Assembly (NCBI GenBank): GCA_018806985.1
Contig: JADANN010000202.1
Coordinates: 1,116,001 to 1,180,000 of the forward strand
Length of the DNA: 64,000 nucleotides
Direction of reading: 5' to 3'
Source: Angiostrongylus vasorum
Lineage: Eukaryota > Nematoda > Chromadorea > Rhabditida > Metastrongylidae
The notes beneath the pieces were generated by a model, which saw only the letters and a list, made by a program, of their open reading frames with translations, was not told the origin of the DNA and made no database searches. Numbering within the stretch: the first letter of the stretch is position 1; each line of letters starts with the position of its first letter. A program made the position numbers and the translations under genes. Positions 46,691 to 57,399 of this stretch are shown here, piece by piece.

Positions 46691-47089
46691 GTGCTCATGC
46701 TACGGCTAAGTTGCTTAGTGCCATGAACATTATTCCTTTTTACCTTTCTTGCAAACTAAGTGAAAACAAATACTAAAACTATAATATGCCCAAGAACGAA
46801 CTCAAATTGATGTTTGGAACACAAGAAAAAAAGTGCTCTTCGCGTAGGAAAAAAACTGCTCGTGGAAGGAGTCCGACAATCAATTCGTTGACGTGCGTGG
46901 GCCTCACGAATTTTGGCCACAGATCGATGCTTGGCAGCGATTTATCAAAGCAAGCAAGCGTGTTCAATTATTCTACCTTGTACCACAACATTGTGACGTT
47001 AATTTATATCCTCTTATTTGCTGCCTATTATCTTTCCAAAGAACACAATGGTACTGAGCTATTTGCTAAATTCAGTCCCCAGGTTGGAA

Positions 47090-47530
47090 CCCAGCATTAC
47101 CTTTTCCGGGGTTCGCGTGTTGCCCACTGCACCATTGAGGCCTCTCCTTTACCTTTCTCTCAGCCAGTTTTTTACCCTAACGGTGCCATCAGGAATCACC
47201 CATCAATGGGAATGATCTGGATAGCACAAATCGGCATTGAACCCAGTTGAGATGAAACTGCAGCCAAAATAACAATGTGTAACTTTTTATTTACTGCTTA
47301 TTTTTTTCTTGGTTGGGGGGTATTATGTGAAATACAACCACATGTGTTCAGCAGACTATTGCCATTGACGGGTGATAGCTGATGGCACCGTTAAGGTAAA
47401 AAAAATTGGATGAGAAAAACACAAAGCAAGGGCCTCAGTGGTGCAGTGGGGTAACACGTGAGCCCACGAAAAGGATGATCATGGATTCATATCTGACATC
47501 GGGTTTGAGTTTTGCAAATGACTCAACATC
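47090..47530. repeat. SINE-B inverted pair (hairpin)
   Basis: The left unit (-) shows 'gttgcccactgcaccattga' and 'ctttttatttactgcttatt'. The right unit (+) shows 'ggcctcagtggtgcagtggg' at about 47434-47453 and 'gagttttgcaaatgactcaa'. The two face each other around 47320-47400, so the RNA could fold over most of its length. Confidence 0.7.
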
Positions 47531-47639
47531 AGTGTTTTTTGTTGCATTATGACGACAGTTATTTCTTACAGCTAAGTAATGGTCATCTTCAGCTAATTAT
47601 GACAAAGAGAATCAGGCCATACTGTAACTTTTCACATTC

Positions 47640-47920
47640 CCATAATACGCTGCAATACGTGTAGCACAGTGGCTCGAGATTCCCTGTTATACATATATGC
47701 TCATAGATTGAATCCAGAGTCATTTCAAGATCGACAAATTGGTATCAGATATGACGTGATGAGCAGAGTCGTTACCATTGCATCACCCGTCTCCTCGCTA
47801 ATCATTTTCTGGACCAAACATAAATTCATTCGGCTTTATGACGCGTAATGAAGCTCACAGTTCAATATAATTCGTATCGCATCCCTCTGACATTGATCAA
47901 CGCTGAACTTTTTTATCCTT
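47640..47920 (+). repeat. SINE-A, degraded, tail-1 end
   Basis: Box A-like GTAGCACAGTGGCTCGAGA (about 47661-47679), box B-like AGATTGAATCC (about 47705-47715), body 'gacaaattggtatcagatat', and tail end 'cgcatccctctgacattgat' (about 47878-47897). Confidence 0.65.
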
Positions 47921-48027
47921 AGCCTTCCATTATGTGTCATCTGAATAATTTCCAACACACCACGGTATGCAAGGCATGTCGAATTACATTGCACACCGCT
48001 GTTCGTCCTCATCTCATAACGACTTAC

Positions 48028-48138
48028 GTTGCGAAGTGGTTCGGCCTGGTTGTCTATAAACGTAGCACTGAGTAAACGTATGCGTGAAACTGATTCTTTA
48101 AGACAATCTGGTCGAGAAGCGAAAAACTGTCCTACATT
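48028..48138 (-). other. Internal exon candidate (37 codons)
   Basis: Minus-strand exon ending in a consensus donor (CGCAAC|GTAAGTCG) and starting after a weak acceptor (AGCAATGCAG). Length 111, phase 0 at both ends. Reads NVGQFFASRPDCLKESVSRI and LLSATFIDNQAEPLRN. It may belong with the coding pieces upstream at 48338-49032. Unknown family. Confidence 0.4.
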
Positions 48139-48337
48139 CTGCATTGCTCATGGCTTGTCTGTAGCTACTAGCACACAGCTCTTTTAACGCGATAATGCTG
48201 GTTTTTTTGACAACTGATGACAGTTTCGCAAGACTAGTGATGTATTCCAGGAGTTGAGAATCTTATGGATTCACAGATAAGAGTTTGCTCTGTCGCAATA
48301 ATTATTTATATGATCTTTATACACCGTACTTTTAAAT

Positions 48338-49032
48338 TTAAACATGCTCGGATTCAGGATTTTTCAAGACAGTGGCATTGAAATGTACAAGTTTTCTAAC
48401 TTCCAATGCAAGAGCGCAGTTGCAAATATGAACGATACATTGGGAAACACCATCATGTCCTACTGGACGAATTCCCGTCTTGTTCAGTTGCTTTCGTTTT
48501 CGATATATGAGCCTTGAAGTAAAAAGTTGAAAGAAATGCAGTTCGTGGGCTCCAGGAAATAAGAGTCTCATCGAGATAAAGCAAGAGAACTTTTTTGCTT
48601 TTAGCCGAAGATTTGCAGATTCTAACATTTTTTGTTGCATTTGGTCAAATTCAGTATGAGCGGACGTACGTTTACTTAAAGTTCGAAGCCTCCACTTTAT
48701 TAGCATCGCATGACTTCTATAGAGATCACGTCGTCGCGTAAGGGTTGGAGAGAAAAAACGCAACCAGAACAAGAACATTCATGTAAAAAATGTACGGAAA
48801 CCTTCCCAATTCATGAAAATGGAATACCAAGTATTCAAATATTACGATGGCTAAACTAATACTCGCTAAAAGAGACTTCTTGGAATACAGAATTCGTACG
48901 AACACTATCACACTGCCACAGTTTGATGAACAGAGCAACAACGAGGAAGGCTAGTAGGTCGAGCTAATCACGGATGAGGCTATTTGTGATGTGCTGCGAT
49001 TTATGACGGATTTTACTCGGTGACTGAGCCGA
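48338..49032 (-). pseudogene. Broken multi-pass membrane protein gene, unrecognised
   Basis: On minus, after TCTCTTAAG (49033), the frame reads SAQSPSKIRHKSQHITNSLI, meets a TAG (48964-48966) and continues in frame with a membrane helix (LDLLAFLVVALFIKLWQCDS). Another frame at 48941-48726 has two more helices (SLLASISLAIVIFEYLVFHF, IFYMNVLVLVAFF). It runs into a T6 run near 48763; if that were T5, it would join the 146-codon frame 48778-48338 (SPTLTRRRDLYRSHAMLIKW, FDQMQQKMLESANLRLKAKK, ending VLKNPESEHV). The joined reading is a membrane domain followed by a basic cytosolic tail. The TAG could also be part of an acceptor (GTGATTAG). No family recognised. Confidence 0.45.
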
Positions 49033-49159
49033 CTTAAGAGAGTGCAAGTATTTAATTAAATGCCGTTTACATCCACCACGCACTATGAATAATTCGACAT
49101 TTTTTCAAACCGACCGCCGTTTAACCTCGGTAATGAAATGATCAACATGTTTCTAGATT

Positions 49160-49820
49160 GTTGAGCTTACACGAGGTTGGTAAAGACGTTTATTTCGGCT
49201 AAAGTTTCGACGCCTTCGTCTTCGTCAGAGCCGGTGATCCCAGTCGATGGTCCACTCGCACATTTGTTGTTGTCCTTCTTTCTAAAGGGTTCGTATGCAT
49301 TGCGCTGATCAGTGTGTTCGGCAATAGTGCAATTTAGACATAATTGTTGTTGTGTCACATCTATTTGGAGATGTGAAGTATAATAGTTGTGTTATGGCCA
49401 CTCACCGATCTCCTTTATAACGTTTTTCGATGTTAGTGGAGAGATCACGTATTGCATCATTAGTTTGAGGGAATAGAGGATTAAATGTGATCAAGAGCAA
49501 CCTAGTTTTGGGCTTGCAGTGCAAATGGATTCAGAGGATGGGCTTATTTTCTCTGTTGTTTTCGATTGACTTATAGCCTTCGGGGACTTCGCATAGCCAT
49601 GTTCTTGCATATGTTGGTGAATGTGAGTTCGTTGACTATATCCTGTACGTCTATTCAGTCGAACGCCTGCACTCAAATCTATGAGGTGTTTCAAAACCGA
49701 CTTTCCTTTTGCTTCGGCATTACTGTCGACTCTGATCGTCGGCTCTGATAAAGACGAAGACATAGAAATGTTAGCCGAATAAAAATTATTTATCAAAATT
49801 GTGTAAGCTTATCAAAGAAA
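49160..49820. repeat. MITE-A, longest two-armed copy
   Basis: Left arm 49165-49250 ('gagcttacacgaggttggta', 'gacgccttcgtcttcgtcag') and right arm 49730-49815 ('gataaagacgaagacataga', 'gtgtaagcttatc') are inverse. The 480-base interior has no transposase-like frame. Confidence 0.8.
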
Positions 49821-49829
49821 GAATACATA

Positions 49830-50185
49830 TACGAGATGTTATTGAGAGTTTTATCACCTCGAATAAATAAACTGCGCAAGATATTCACGAGCATATCTAG
49901 TGCTCGACGCATCGTCGCAGCAATTTACCACCCTGGATAGTTCTATACGCGGTGGGAGTGACTGAAGACTTATTAAAGTCCATCCAGATCACTGGAAGAC
50001 GAACGGATTAAAGGTGATGCAAGTGGACACGTGACCTCTGTTTGATATGCAAATGTCGACGTCGTTTGTTCTTAAAATAGCTGTACTTCACGGCAGTTGC
50101 TCTTCTCAGCAACTGTTTTCTTAATCGCTGTTTGGCCAACATCTTTAAAACTTCTCATCTTTAAAACAGGAGATTGTAGTCGAAA
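49830..50185. other. Intergenic, no feature recognised
   Basis: Nothing recognised. Confidence 0.3.
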
Positions 50186-50189
50186 TTCC

Positions 50190-50400
50190 GCATATCTATC
50201 CTGTCCGGCGACTCGCGGTGAGCTAGCGATGTGTAAAATCAATGTTCCTTATCTTCGTAAACAACCCTGACACCAACATTCCGACGCCAGTTGAATGGAG
50301 GGTTTGATTTGCTGAGGTCGAGCGACCGAACCAAGACCCACGTGTGCATTGCAGAGCGCCAGGGCACCTCTTAGCGCTATGCTACACACACTCACATTGA
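50190..50400 (-). repeat. SINE-A copy, tail truncated
   Basis: Plus-strand text 'gcgactcgcggtgagctagc' (tail 1 start), a body remnant 'ccctgacaccaacattccga', then 'gaccgaaccaagacccacgt' (box B side) and the head end 'cgctatgctacacacact'. Confidence 0.65.
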
Positions 50401-50409
50401 ATTAATGTT

Positions 50410-50925
50410 CAAAAACCGTCTGGAAGCAAGTTCTTTGCTTTTGTAATTCAATAGCATGGTAAACAACAAATGTGCTTGTCAAGGTGAAATATGTACTTTA
50501 TCATAAGCAATCCGATTCGAAAATATTTCATTCTAGTCCTTACATTATGCCACTGGAAACTACTCAAAGGTAGGAATCAATTGGATTTTTCCGTAATGGA
50601 AAGCAGTATGTAAGGCGTAATCATCGGGTTTCGGGAGATACAAACCAGAAGGAAAAATATTTCATCAGATGACGTAGACGAAAGCCGCTTTTTGATGGAT
50701 ACAACTTCCATACTCGTAATCACCTGTTAGTTAAGTATGCTGTTTTGAAATGGAAACTAAGCAAATATCAACTATAAAATATGTTATACATTTACACTTT
50801 TGTTGGTGCAATGTTACTGTGAATTAGCAGAAAACCCAGGCTCCAGTGTCAAAATCATCGAGATTCCAATCAGCCCGAACTAAATAGGTAAAACAGAGAC
50901 AAAAAATCATGTTGTATTTATAATT
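50410..50925. other. Intergenic, no feature recognised
   Basis: Nothing recognised. Confidence 0.3.
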
Positions 50926-50934
50926 AAATAGCTA

Positions 50935-51190
50935 CTGGTGCTCGTGCAGCTCAATGGTTAGAAAATTCCTGCAGTATACATATGGTCGTTGGCTGGTCCC
51001 CGCATAGAGACTAGTTAAGACCACCGGTGGTACCATTGTTGTCTGGGAGGACAAAACACTGAGGAACACATCGGTAGTTCTCATATGTTACCGTATGCGG
51101 TAAATATACATTCAGTTACCTTTGCGATGTTCAATAGAATGCATCTCTTAGTAACTGCTGACCGCCAAATACTTCATCGTTTTATCCGTT
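50935..51190 (+). repeat. SINE-A, tail-1 form
   Basis: Box A-like GTGCAGCTCAATGGTTAGAA (about 50945-50964), a box B-like region 'ttggctggtccccgc', body 'gtaccattgttgtctgggag' and tail 1 'cagttacctttgcgatgttc'. Confidence 0.7.
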
Positions 51191-51444
51191 TTGACTATCA
51201 ATGGTGATTTGTAGCAAAGCGTAAGGTTTTACTAACTTTCACACCATCGACATTAGTTCGACTAATGGGCTAATGCCGACCGTGCCTTCCATATTTCTGA
51301 AGACTTTGAATTACTAGTAAACCTCAATAAGTACATCCTTTTAAGTAAAGATATGAGGAGCCACATAGCACTTTAACCACCAAGATGTCACCATTTTACT
51401 ACGAGTTTATCTTCGAAGATAAAGGCTCCAAATTATTTTATTGT

Positions 51445-52260
51445 CAGTCTCGAAAACGTTAAGCGAAGAATGGAGTAACATGGTAAATGCTCGGCAACTA
51501 GACCATTTTCTGTTTTCTGATGACTTCGTTCTTATGGCATCGAGTATTAGCCAGGTGGAACGAATGCTAGCTGGTTTCGACTCTGCCTGTGGTAAGATTA
51601 GCCTTCGCTAAATTTTCATGAAAACGATGATCTGAAGAACGGACTTGTTTCTAATGCACCACTCACGATGAGCGGAATAAACATCGCCAAAAACTGCAGT
51701 TATACATACCTGGCTAGAGAAATCGACTTAATGAACGGCTTTGCGCCAGAGTTGAACAGCAGGAGGCAAGCGGCTTCGCAAGCTTTAAAGAACGTCGAGA
51801 ACGTAATAAGAGTGCTAAGAAAACCCAATTGCGTGACCACCTATCCGAAGTTTTCGAATCTAAGTAAACAGGATGATAAATCACTGTTTTGTCGAGAGCA
51901 TGTTGATAGGAATACTTCATATCACGAAAATAAGATAGCGAACGGAAATTTCCGACGTACACCAACGATCAAAGATAAGAGACATTGCCGTATATGCCAA
52001 TGTGTCGAAGATCACATGTGCCAGACACATGATGAGTCTGAAAGGTAACCAATAGATAAAACCCCGTAGCGACTGTACCTGATAAGCTGTCAAGAGGATG
52101 AAAAAACCAGATGATGAAAAAATTTTTATAGAAAATTTAGAGAGTGCTCAACGAGTTCCTAGTGCGAACAGAGTTACTCTCCACGCGATAGGGGCAAGTG
52201 GAGACTTCATATGAGTCGAGGCTCAAAAGGGGGAACAGCTGAAACACCCGACAGGACGTT
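51445..52260 (+). mobile_element. LINE copy 3, fragment
   Basis: Plus-strand remnant of the same LINE as the other two copies: from 'LENVKRRME' through an FSDDF-type catalytic box (about 51517-51531) and a QVERMLAGFD block. 51668-52048 continues with NIAKNCSYTYLAREIDLMNG and ELNSRRQAASQALKNVENVI. It is truncated at its 5' end and frameshifted. Confidence 0.8.
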
Positions 52261-52269
52261 TCACTGTTA

Positions 52270-52755
52270 CTTCTTAGACTATTCAATAAAGCACTGCCAA
52301 TTCACAACAATCAGAATATTGATTTTTGCATTTCTTCATTTTGTTAGCACCCTCGTTTCCCAGTATAAAATAAGCAGAGAGTAACAGATATTTTCACGTC
52401 ACTTAGAAAATAGGAAAACGTTGCAGTTGTTGATGATTAATAGTATAAAACAATTGTTTTCATTCCCTTGCGACCGTTTTACTTGGTCGTTCGTCGTTCT
52501 CAGCGTCTGTCAGTTGCTCTCTTTCACTACGAGTCGAGCACCTGATTATTCGATTCCCCCGAAGTTGTTTATGACTGAAATTCATTGATTTGATGACCAA
52601 TCGAAAAAGAGGGAAGATCTTCAGATCAGCTCTGCTACGAAGTTGTGGTTGTCGACAGAGAATTTGTTCACTTTTGAAAGTTACAGACATTTCTGAAAAG
52701 ACGGAGAGGGTGAGGGAAGGCCTCAAAAAAAACAAACTTACGAATAAGGCTATTG
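52270..52755. other. Intergenic, no feature recognised
   Basis: Nothing recognised. Confidence 0.3.
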
Positions 52756-52759
52756 TTAC

Positions 52760-52880
52760 ATAAAATACATCTAGGCTTTGAGGAAGGCGAAATAGCCGAA
52801 AGATCAGCCAGCTAACGGCAACAACAGCAGCAACAACAATCGCGACAACTTACCACTCTCGCATCAGCTCAACAAAGGCA
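52760..52880. repeat. Degraded MITE-A right arm
   Basis: 'ttgaggaaggcgaaatagcc' and 'gaaagatcagccagctaacg' resemble the right-arm block. Followed by a short CAA/CAG-rich run. Confidence 0.4.
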
Positions 52881-52914
52881 GTTCGTAAGAAGATATATAT
52901 AGATACAAGCACAA

Positions 52915-53380
52915 TGATGCTGAGATATTTGCAAAACTCCGGACCGAAAGTATCTGCAGTGGGAACGCGCTATTACTGGTCAGTAGGTTCAACACCACAC
53001 CACGTGGGTCCTTCGTTCCGCCTTTCTCTCACCTAGTTTTCTATCTACCACTACCATCAGCAAACATCTGTTAAAGGGAATGATCTGGGAAGCCAAATCG
53101 GCAATGAACCCAGTTAAGAGGAGGCGGTAGTTGAAAAATCACAATGTTAACTCTTTTTATTTACTGCCTATTACAATTTCTCACAGCAGGGATATTCTGT
53201 TTGATGCAACCACAATGATGCTGAGATCGTTTTTTTAAAGATCAATATGGTTTGCTGAAGTATTTGCAAAATCCCGGACCGTAGATGTCTGCAGTCGGGA
53301 ACGAACACGCTATTACCCTATCCAGTGGCTAACGCGTTTACCTCCACACCATGCGTGTCCCTCGTTCCTCCTTTTTTCAC
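52915..53380 (-). repeat. SINE-B, two units in tandem
   Basis: The order 'atgctgagatatttgcaaaa', promoter region, 'ggaatgatctgggaagccaa', 'ctttttatttactgcctatt' and 'gcaaccacaatgatgctgag' is followed by a second start of the same unit at about 53262 ('gtatttgcaaaatcccggac'). Confidence 0.7.
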
Positions 53381-53542
53381 ACATATACATATATGTATAT
53401 CGATTATCTATGCCGAGTTTTACAGAAAGTCGGTCTTTTGAGTTAGTCCGAATAATAGTTTACAGAAAATCCACTAGAACGCCTAGATGTAGAAAGGAAG
53501 CGTCTTTCGCAAATCCGAGATTTTTTGGATATAAAACGCTTT

Positions 53543-53615
53543 TTTCCATGTTGAGGCACGAGCTCACGGCCTTCACATTATGAGATTAATGTGCTACCGA
53601 CTGCGCTACGGAAGC
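53543..53615 (-). pseudogene. tRNA-Met(CAU)-like gene copy, probably dead
   Basis: The minus strand reads GCTTCCGTAGCGCAGTCGGT (acceptor stem and D arm with an intact box A), then the anticodon loop CTCATAA with anticodon CAT, then GTGAAGGCCGTGAGCTCGTG. This is the layout of an elongator tRNA-Met. The 3' acceptor strand (CATGGAA) no longer pairs with GCTTCCG. The anticodon stem has a mismatch, and box B reads AGCTCGTGCC instead of GTTCGANNC. It could also be the head of another SINE. Confidence 0.55.
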
Positions 53616-53619
53616 AACA

Positions 53620-54610
53620 GAAGGACACTAATTGTGTTTTGATGTTTGTGTTGATTTTGTTTCATTTTGTGACTAAAACTGCTACCGATGGCGAATGGTG
53701 TCTCTAACAGTTTATTCACTTTTATTAATGACATATTATTCGAATTCAATGCAAAAGATTGACGTTACTGGAAATCTGATTTTCGTCATAGCTAGAACTT
53801 TGTGTGCAAGATTCACAGGTTATTCGCAGTCTTCTAACTCGGACTATTTGTGGTTTACGTGAACTAATGTTAACGCTAATGCTCGTGTTGCAAGTGTTGG
53901 ACATTAAATTATTTCCCTATGGCTGGATTTTTGGGGAAGGAGTTCATCTCTTATGTGGCAACCCAGAAGTACTGCACTATATCTTTCTTTATCGAACACT
54001 ACGAGGTTGCAAGTATGGATCGCCGCCACAGTCTTCGCGGATTCAGAAAAGCTACAAAGGTTCTCCGATTCTAGAAGCCTTCTTGTACTTGCACTACTAA
54101 CACTTCCGTATTGAAGACCTCTTTAGGACCACAGGAATGAGAGCCACGCTTTCGGGATTTTTGATGACAAATATAAATGGATGGCTCCCAAGTGTTTTGA
54201 TGATAGATTGCGCGCTCGTTTGTTGGAGGTAGCTGGGAATCACTTCGTATGCGATGTCCAGTCATTTATATATGCAAACCTAAAGCATCCGTGTACGACT
54301 ATGTTTGTCTATTATTTATTACATGACTCGTAATCACATCTACCGTGCGGTTGCCAGCACTTTCTGCATTTGATTGGCTTTCCTCGCATTCATTACCCAT
54401 AAAGGTGTTCTATGATTTCGTGTGTCGTTACGGCTGCTTTTTTGAGAATTTAGTCTTCTATTCTCTTTGCAATCCAGGGAATAGCCTAACTTGGGCGTTT
54501 CCACATGGAATGGGAAGGAGTGTTGGTGAGGGAGTCGAGCCAGAGGATTACTTTCTGATGGACTGCATCACTGATGACTCCAGTAGAAATCGATTAAACG
54601 ATCTACGAAT
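53620..54610. other. Intergenic, no firm feature
   Basis: Plus-strand frames at 53804-54100 and 54345-54626 have no motif. A short SINE-A tail-2-like piece ('ctttcctcgcattcattacc') lies near 54379. Confidence 0.3.
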
Positions 54611-54619
54611 CTTCTTAGA

Positions 54620-54780
54620 TTGTTAGACTAAAACGAGGTTGATAAATATATTTATTCGGTGAACGTTCCGACGTCTTCGACTTCCCTCAGAACTGCGTTG
54701 GTTAAAGTCGATGGTCCACGAGTGGTTGTTGTCGCAATGTGATTGTTTTTTTGTAGTATCGAGTTGAATCCAGTCGAAGA
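54620..54780. repeat. MITE-A left arm
   Basis: 'taaaacgaggttgataaata', 'tattcggtgaacgttccgac', 'gtcgatggtccacgagtggt' and interior 'tcgagttgaatccagtcgaa'. Confidence 0.7.
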
Positions 54781-55124
54781 AGCACCGCACGAATCTTTGC
54801 AAATTATTACTCTCAGTTTTATCTCTACTTCAAGAATAACAGTGTACATTGCAATTGCTTGGACGTTTGGATGACCAGTTTTCACCCTACGAGACCCACC
54901 ACAATCTGCATTTGAAAAGAATTTTGACAAGTCGGGTTTTTCTAATCGAACCCAGAGGTAGCCGTGCCAAAAGCGCTTCCAGATGAGCGATTTTTCTTTT
55001 GTTTTTTCAAATATAAACGATATAAGGGATAAAGAGCAATGTGGAGGTGCGTTTAAATAAATACAGTGGTCGATGTTTCGATCCTGAGAAACTACAACTT
55101 ACATCCCTCTGGATTAAGGTAGCA

Positions 55125-55290
55125 GAGGTGTCCGGTGGAATAAAAACAACGAGTTAGCACATCTATAGTCTCCAGCAAGTCAGCTTACAAACCAAATGTG
55201 CATCCAACAATCTATTCGATGCTCGATGATGTCGAATGCAGGGCGCATCCTTCTTGGCATGACTAACTCTGAGCGCTTTTTTCTTTGTAC
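55125..55290 (+). repeat. SINE-A tail-1 fragment
   Basis: 'accaaatgtgcatccaacaa' and 'tcgaatgcagggcgcatcct' are tail 1. The head and body are degraded. Confidence 0.55.
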
Positions 55291-55659
55291 ATAGAATTTT
55301 CTGAAACAACAAGTGCATTATGAAGAACACATGAAGTTGATTTTGTCGTGTTATTGTACGAAAAGTGGAGGAAACATGAGAAGCACGCTGGTTTCGAAAT
55401 TTTTTCTCCAATTTCCAACACTGTGATGTTCAGGTGAGAGGATCACAACCATGCCTTCAAGAAATTTGTAAACCATTTTGAGCTATAGCGCCATAGCTAT
55501 GAAAGTGCAGCTCCAGGAACGCTGTACAAACATCCCGATTTTAATCCCCTCTTTGTTATTGAGGCTGTTCTGCTTGACAATAATCTCGTTGCAATCTTCA
55601 GTGAACTGTAGATATGTACTCTGTGCAACTAAGAAATGGAAACACTTTCAAAATTTCAA

Positions 55660-56050
55660 CGTATAACTTTTTATTTACTGTTTAGTATTTTTTTCATGGA
55701 AGGGTATTATGCGAAATAAAACCACAGTGATGTTGAGATATTCGCGAAATCTCAAACCCAGGACCAGATTCGAAGACGCGATTACCCTTTCCGGGAGCTC
55801 ATGCGTTACCCACTGCACCACTGAGGCCGTTGCTTTGCATTTCTCTCAGCCAGCTTTTTACCCTAACAGTGCCATCAGCAGTCATCCATCAACCGAATTA
55901 ATCTGGGGGAGCACAAATCAGCATAGATGCAGTTAAGCTGAAGCTGCCATCGATATCGTAATGTCAATGTCACATTTAATTTTTATTTACTGCCTATTAT
56001 CTTTTTTATGATTGGATATTATGCGAAATACAACTACAATGATGCTTAGA
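55660..56050 (-). repeat. SINE-B copy
   Basis: Promoter region (minus) at 55765-55830, 'ttcgcgaaatctcaaaccca', 'gcacaaatcagcatagatgc', and 'tttttatttactgcctatta' at both ends. It is the left half of a loose inverted pair with 56280-56620. Confidence 0.65.
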
Positions 56051-56270
56051 CTTCTTAAAACCAACCTTCATTAAACCTCGGTAATAATAACCAGAAACCT
56101 CTTACATGATTGAGCCGACACGAGTTTGGTATAAAAGTTTTATTCAGCTAATGTCTCAGTACCTTCTCCTACCTCAGAGCCTCATTGATTCGAGTCGATG
56201 GTCCACAGCTGGGCGTTGTCGCGATGTGGGTGCTCGTTGTATACTAACCTCGTGTAAGCTCAAACATGTA
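56050..56270. repeat. MITE-A, shortened copy between two SINE-B copies
   Basis: Left arm 'gattgagccgacacgagttt' at about 56107-56126 and end 'ctaacctcgtgtaagctcaa' at about 56245-56264 are inverted ends only 140 bases apart. Confidence 0.7.
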
Positions 56271-56279
56271 GTTGTTGAT

Positions 56280-56620
56280 GATGAGACATTTGCGAAACTA
56301 CGCTCATTTTGATCGTATTTCGCATAATACCCTGCCATGAAAAAAATAATAGGTAGTAAATTTCAAAAGCTACACATCGTGGTTTCGACTGCAGCCTTAG
56401 CTTAATTAGGTTCAGTGCCGATTTGTGCTTACTAGATCATTCCCGTTGATGGGTGATTGCTGATGGCATAGTCAGGTCTAAAAAATTGGCTCAGATACAG
56501 GAATAGCAAGGGCTTCACTGGTTCAATGTGTGACACATTTGTCCCCCCAACAGGGTAAGCACAGGTTCGAATCTGGCCATGGAGTCCAAGTTTTGCAAAT
56601 ATCCCTGTTTTTAAAGTTAT
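56280..56620 (+). repeat. SINE-B copy
   Basis: 'cgcataataccctgccatga', then 'ggttcagtgccgatttgtgc', box A-like 'ggcttcactggttcaatgtg' (about 56512-56531), box B-like 'caggttcgaatctgg' (about 56560-56577) and 'caagttttgcaaatatccct'. Confidence 0.7.
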
Positions 56621-56639
56621 ATTTTCTTCTATAGCCCGG

Positions 56640-56985
56640 TTGCACATATTATGCGGATCCCAGCAAGTCTTATCGTTCGACTCATTCCTTCGCATCCATA
56701 GTTCACGAACGTCTTTGGATTTGTGTGTTGGCTGGGCTGTAGTTTAAGGATTTTCACCTTCTTTATGAATGTTGTTGAAAATAAGTGGAATCAGTTCTCC
56801 ATGGATCCTTGGGGTAGCAGCGTTAAGGGATTTCCATGTGAAAAGGAGAGAGTGAACGGATCCCAGACAAGTTTGGTACCAATTTTGACACTGTAGAGGG
56901 ATGAGAGGCTTTGTGGGCCCATATAGTCGGACTATCGCCTTTCTCGTAATGAACGGCGTGACTATCCCTGCTCTACTGTCCTCTT
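56640..56985 (-). repeat. SINE-A, tail-2 form
   Basis: Tail 2 at 56655-56700 ('attccttcgcatccatagtt'), 'aatcagttctccatggatcc', body 'agacaagtttggtaccaatt' at about 56865-56884, head to about 56985. Confidence 0.65.
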
Positions 56986-57154
56986 CGAAAACATATAATA
57001 AAGTGAAGGCTATACTAAAAAATTAGAATTTATGAGGTTTTTATGTTCCCGGTGAAAAAAAATCTTCAAGACGAGAACATCTCAAATATTTTACAAAGAG
57101 CTGAAACTAATGAGATATTTTAAATTGGAGTTGAAAATGAGCATTCCGCGACTC

Positions 57155-57394
57155 TTATAGAGGGCGTGTCGTCACGTAAGTGTTAAGAGTGACGCTCTTC
57201 CTAACCTTTCCGGATGCAGACTTTTCCGCTCTGATATCCAGGAGTTAAAAAACGACCGACTCGCAAAAGCCTTCAGGTGCGGACGCACACTAAAGCATGC
57301 TTCCTGTCCATGCGAATTCTTGTTGGCGTGCGAACTCGATAGTTTAAGTACAAAGGTTTTTCAGGATTCTTTACTACACTCGTGTGCTGTGTGC
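57155..57394 (+). other. Cysteine-rich exon candidate, unrecognised
   Basis: Eighty codons open between TAG at about 57151 and TGA at 57395, with no ATG, so an internal or last exon if real. It reads DALPNLSGCRLFRSDIQELK, then RCGRTLKHASCPCEFLLACE and TKVFQDSLLHSCAVC. Eight cysteines in the second half suggest a secreted fold. No start exon, signal peptide or family was found. Confidence 0.35.
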
Positions 57395-57399
57395 TGAAT

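Noticed and set aside
46786..47250. 154-codon plus-strand frame
   Set aside because: Its second half is SINE-B sequence, and the first half lacks motif or splice support.
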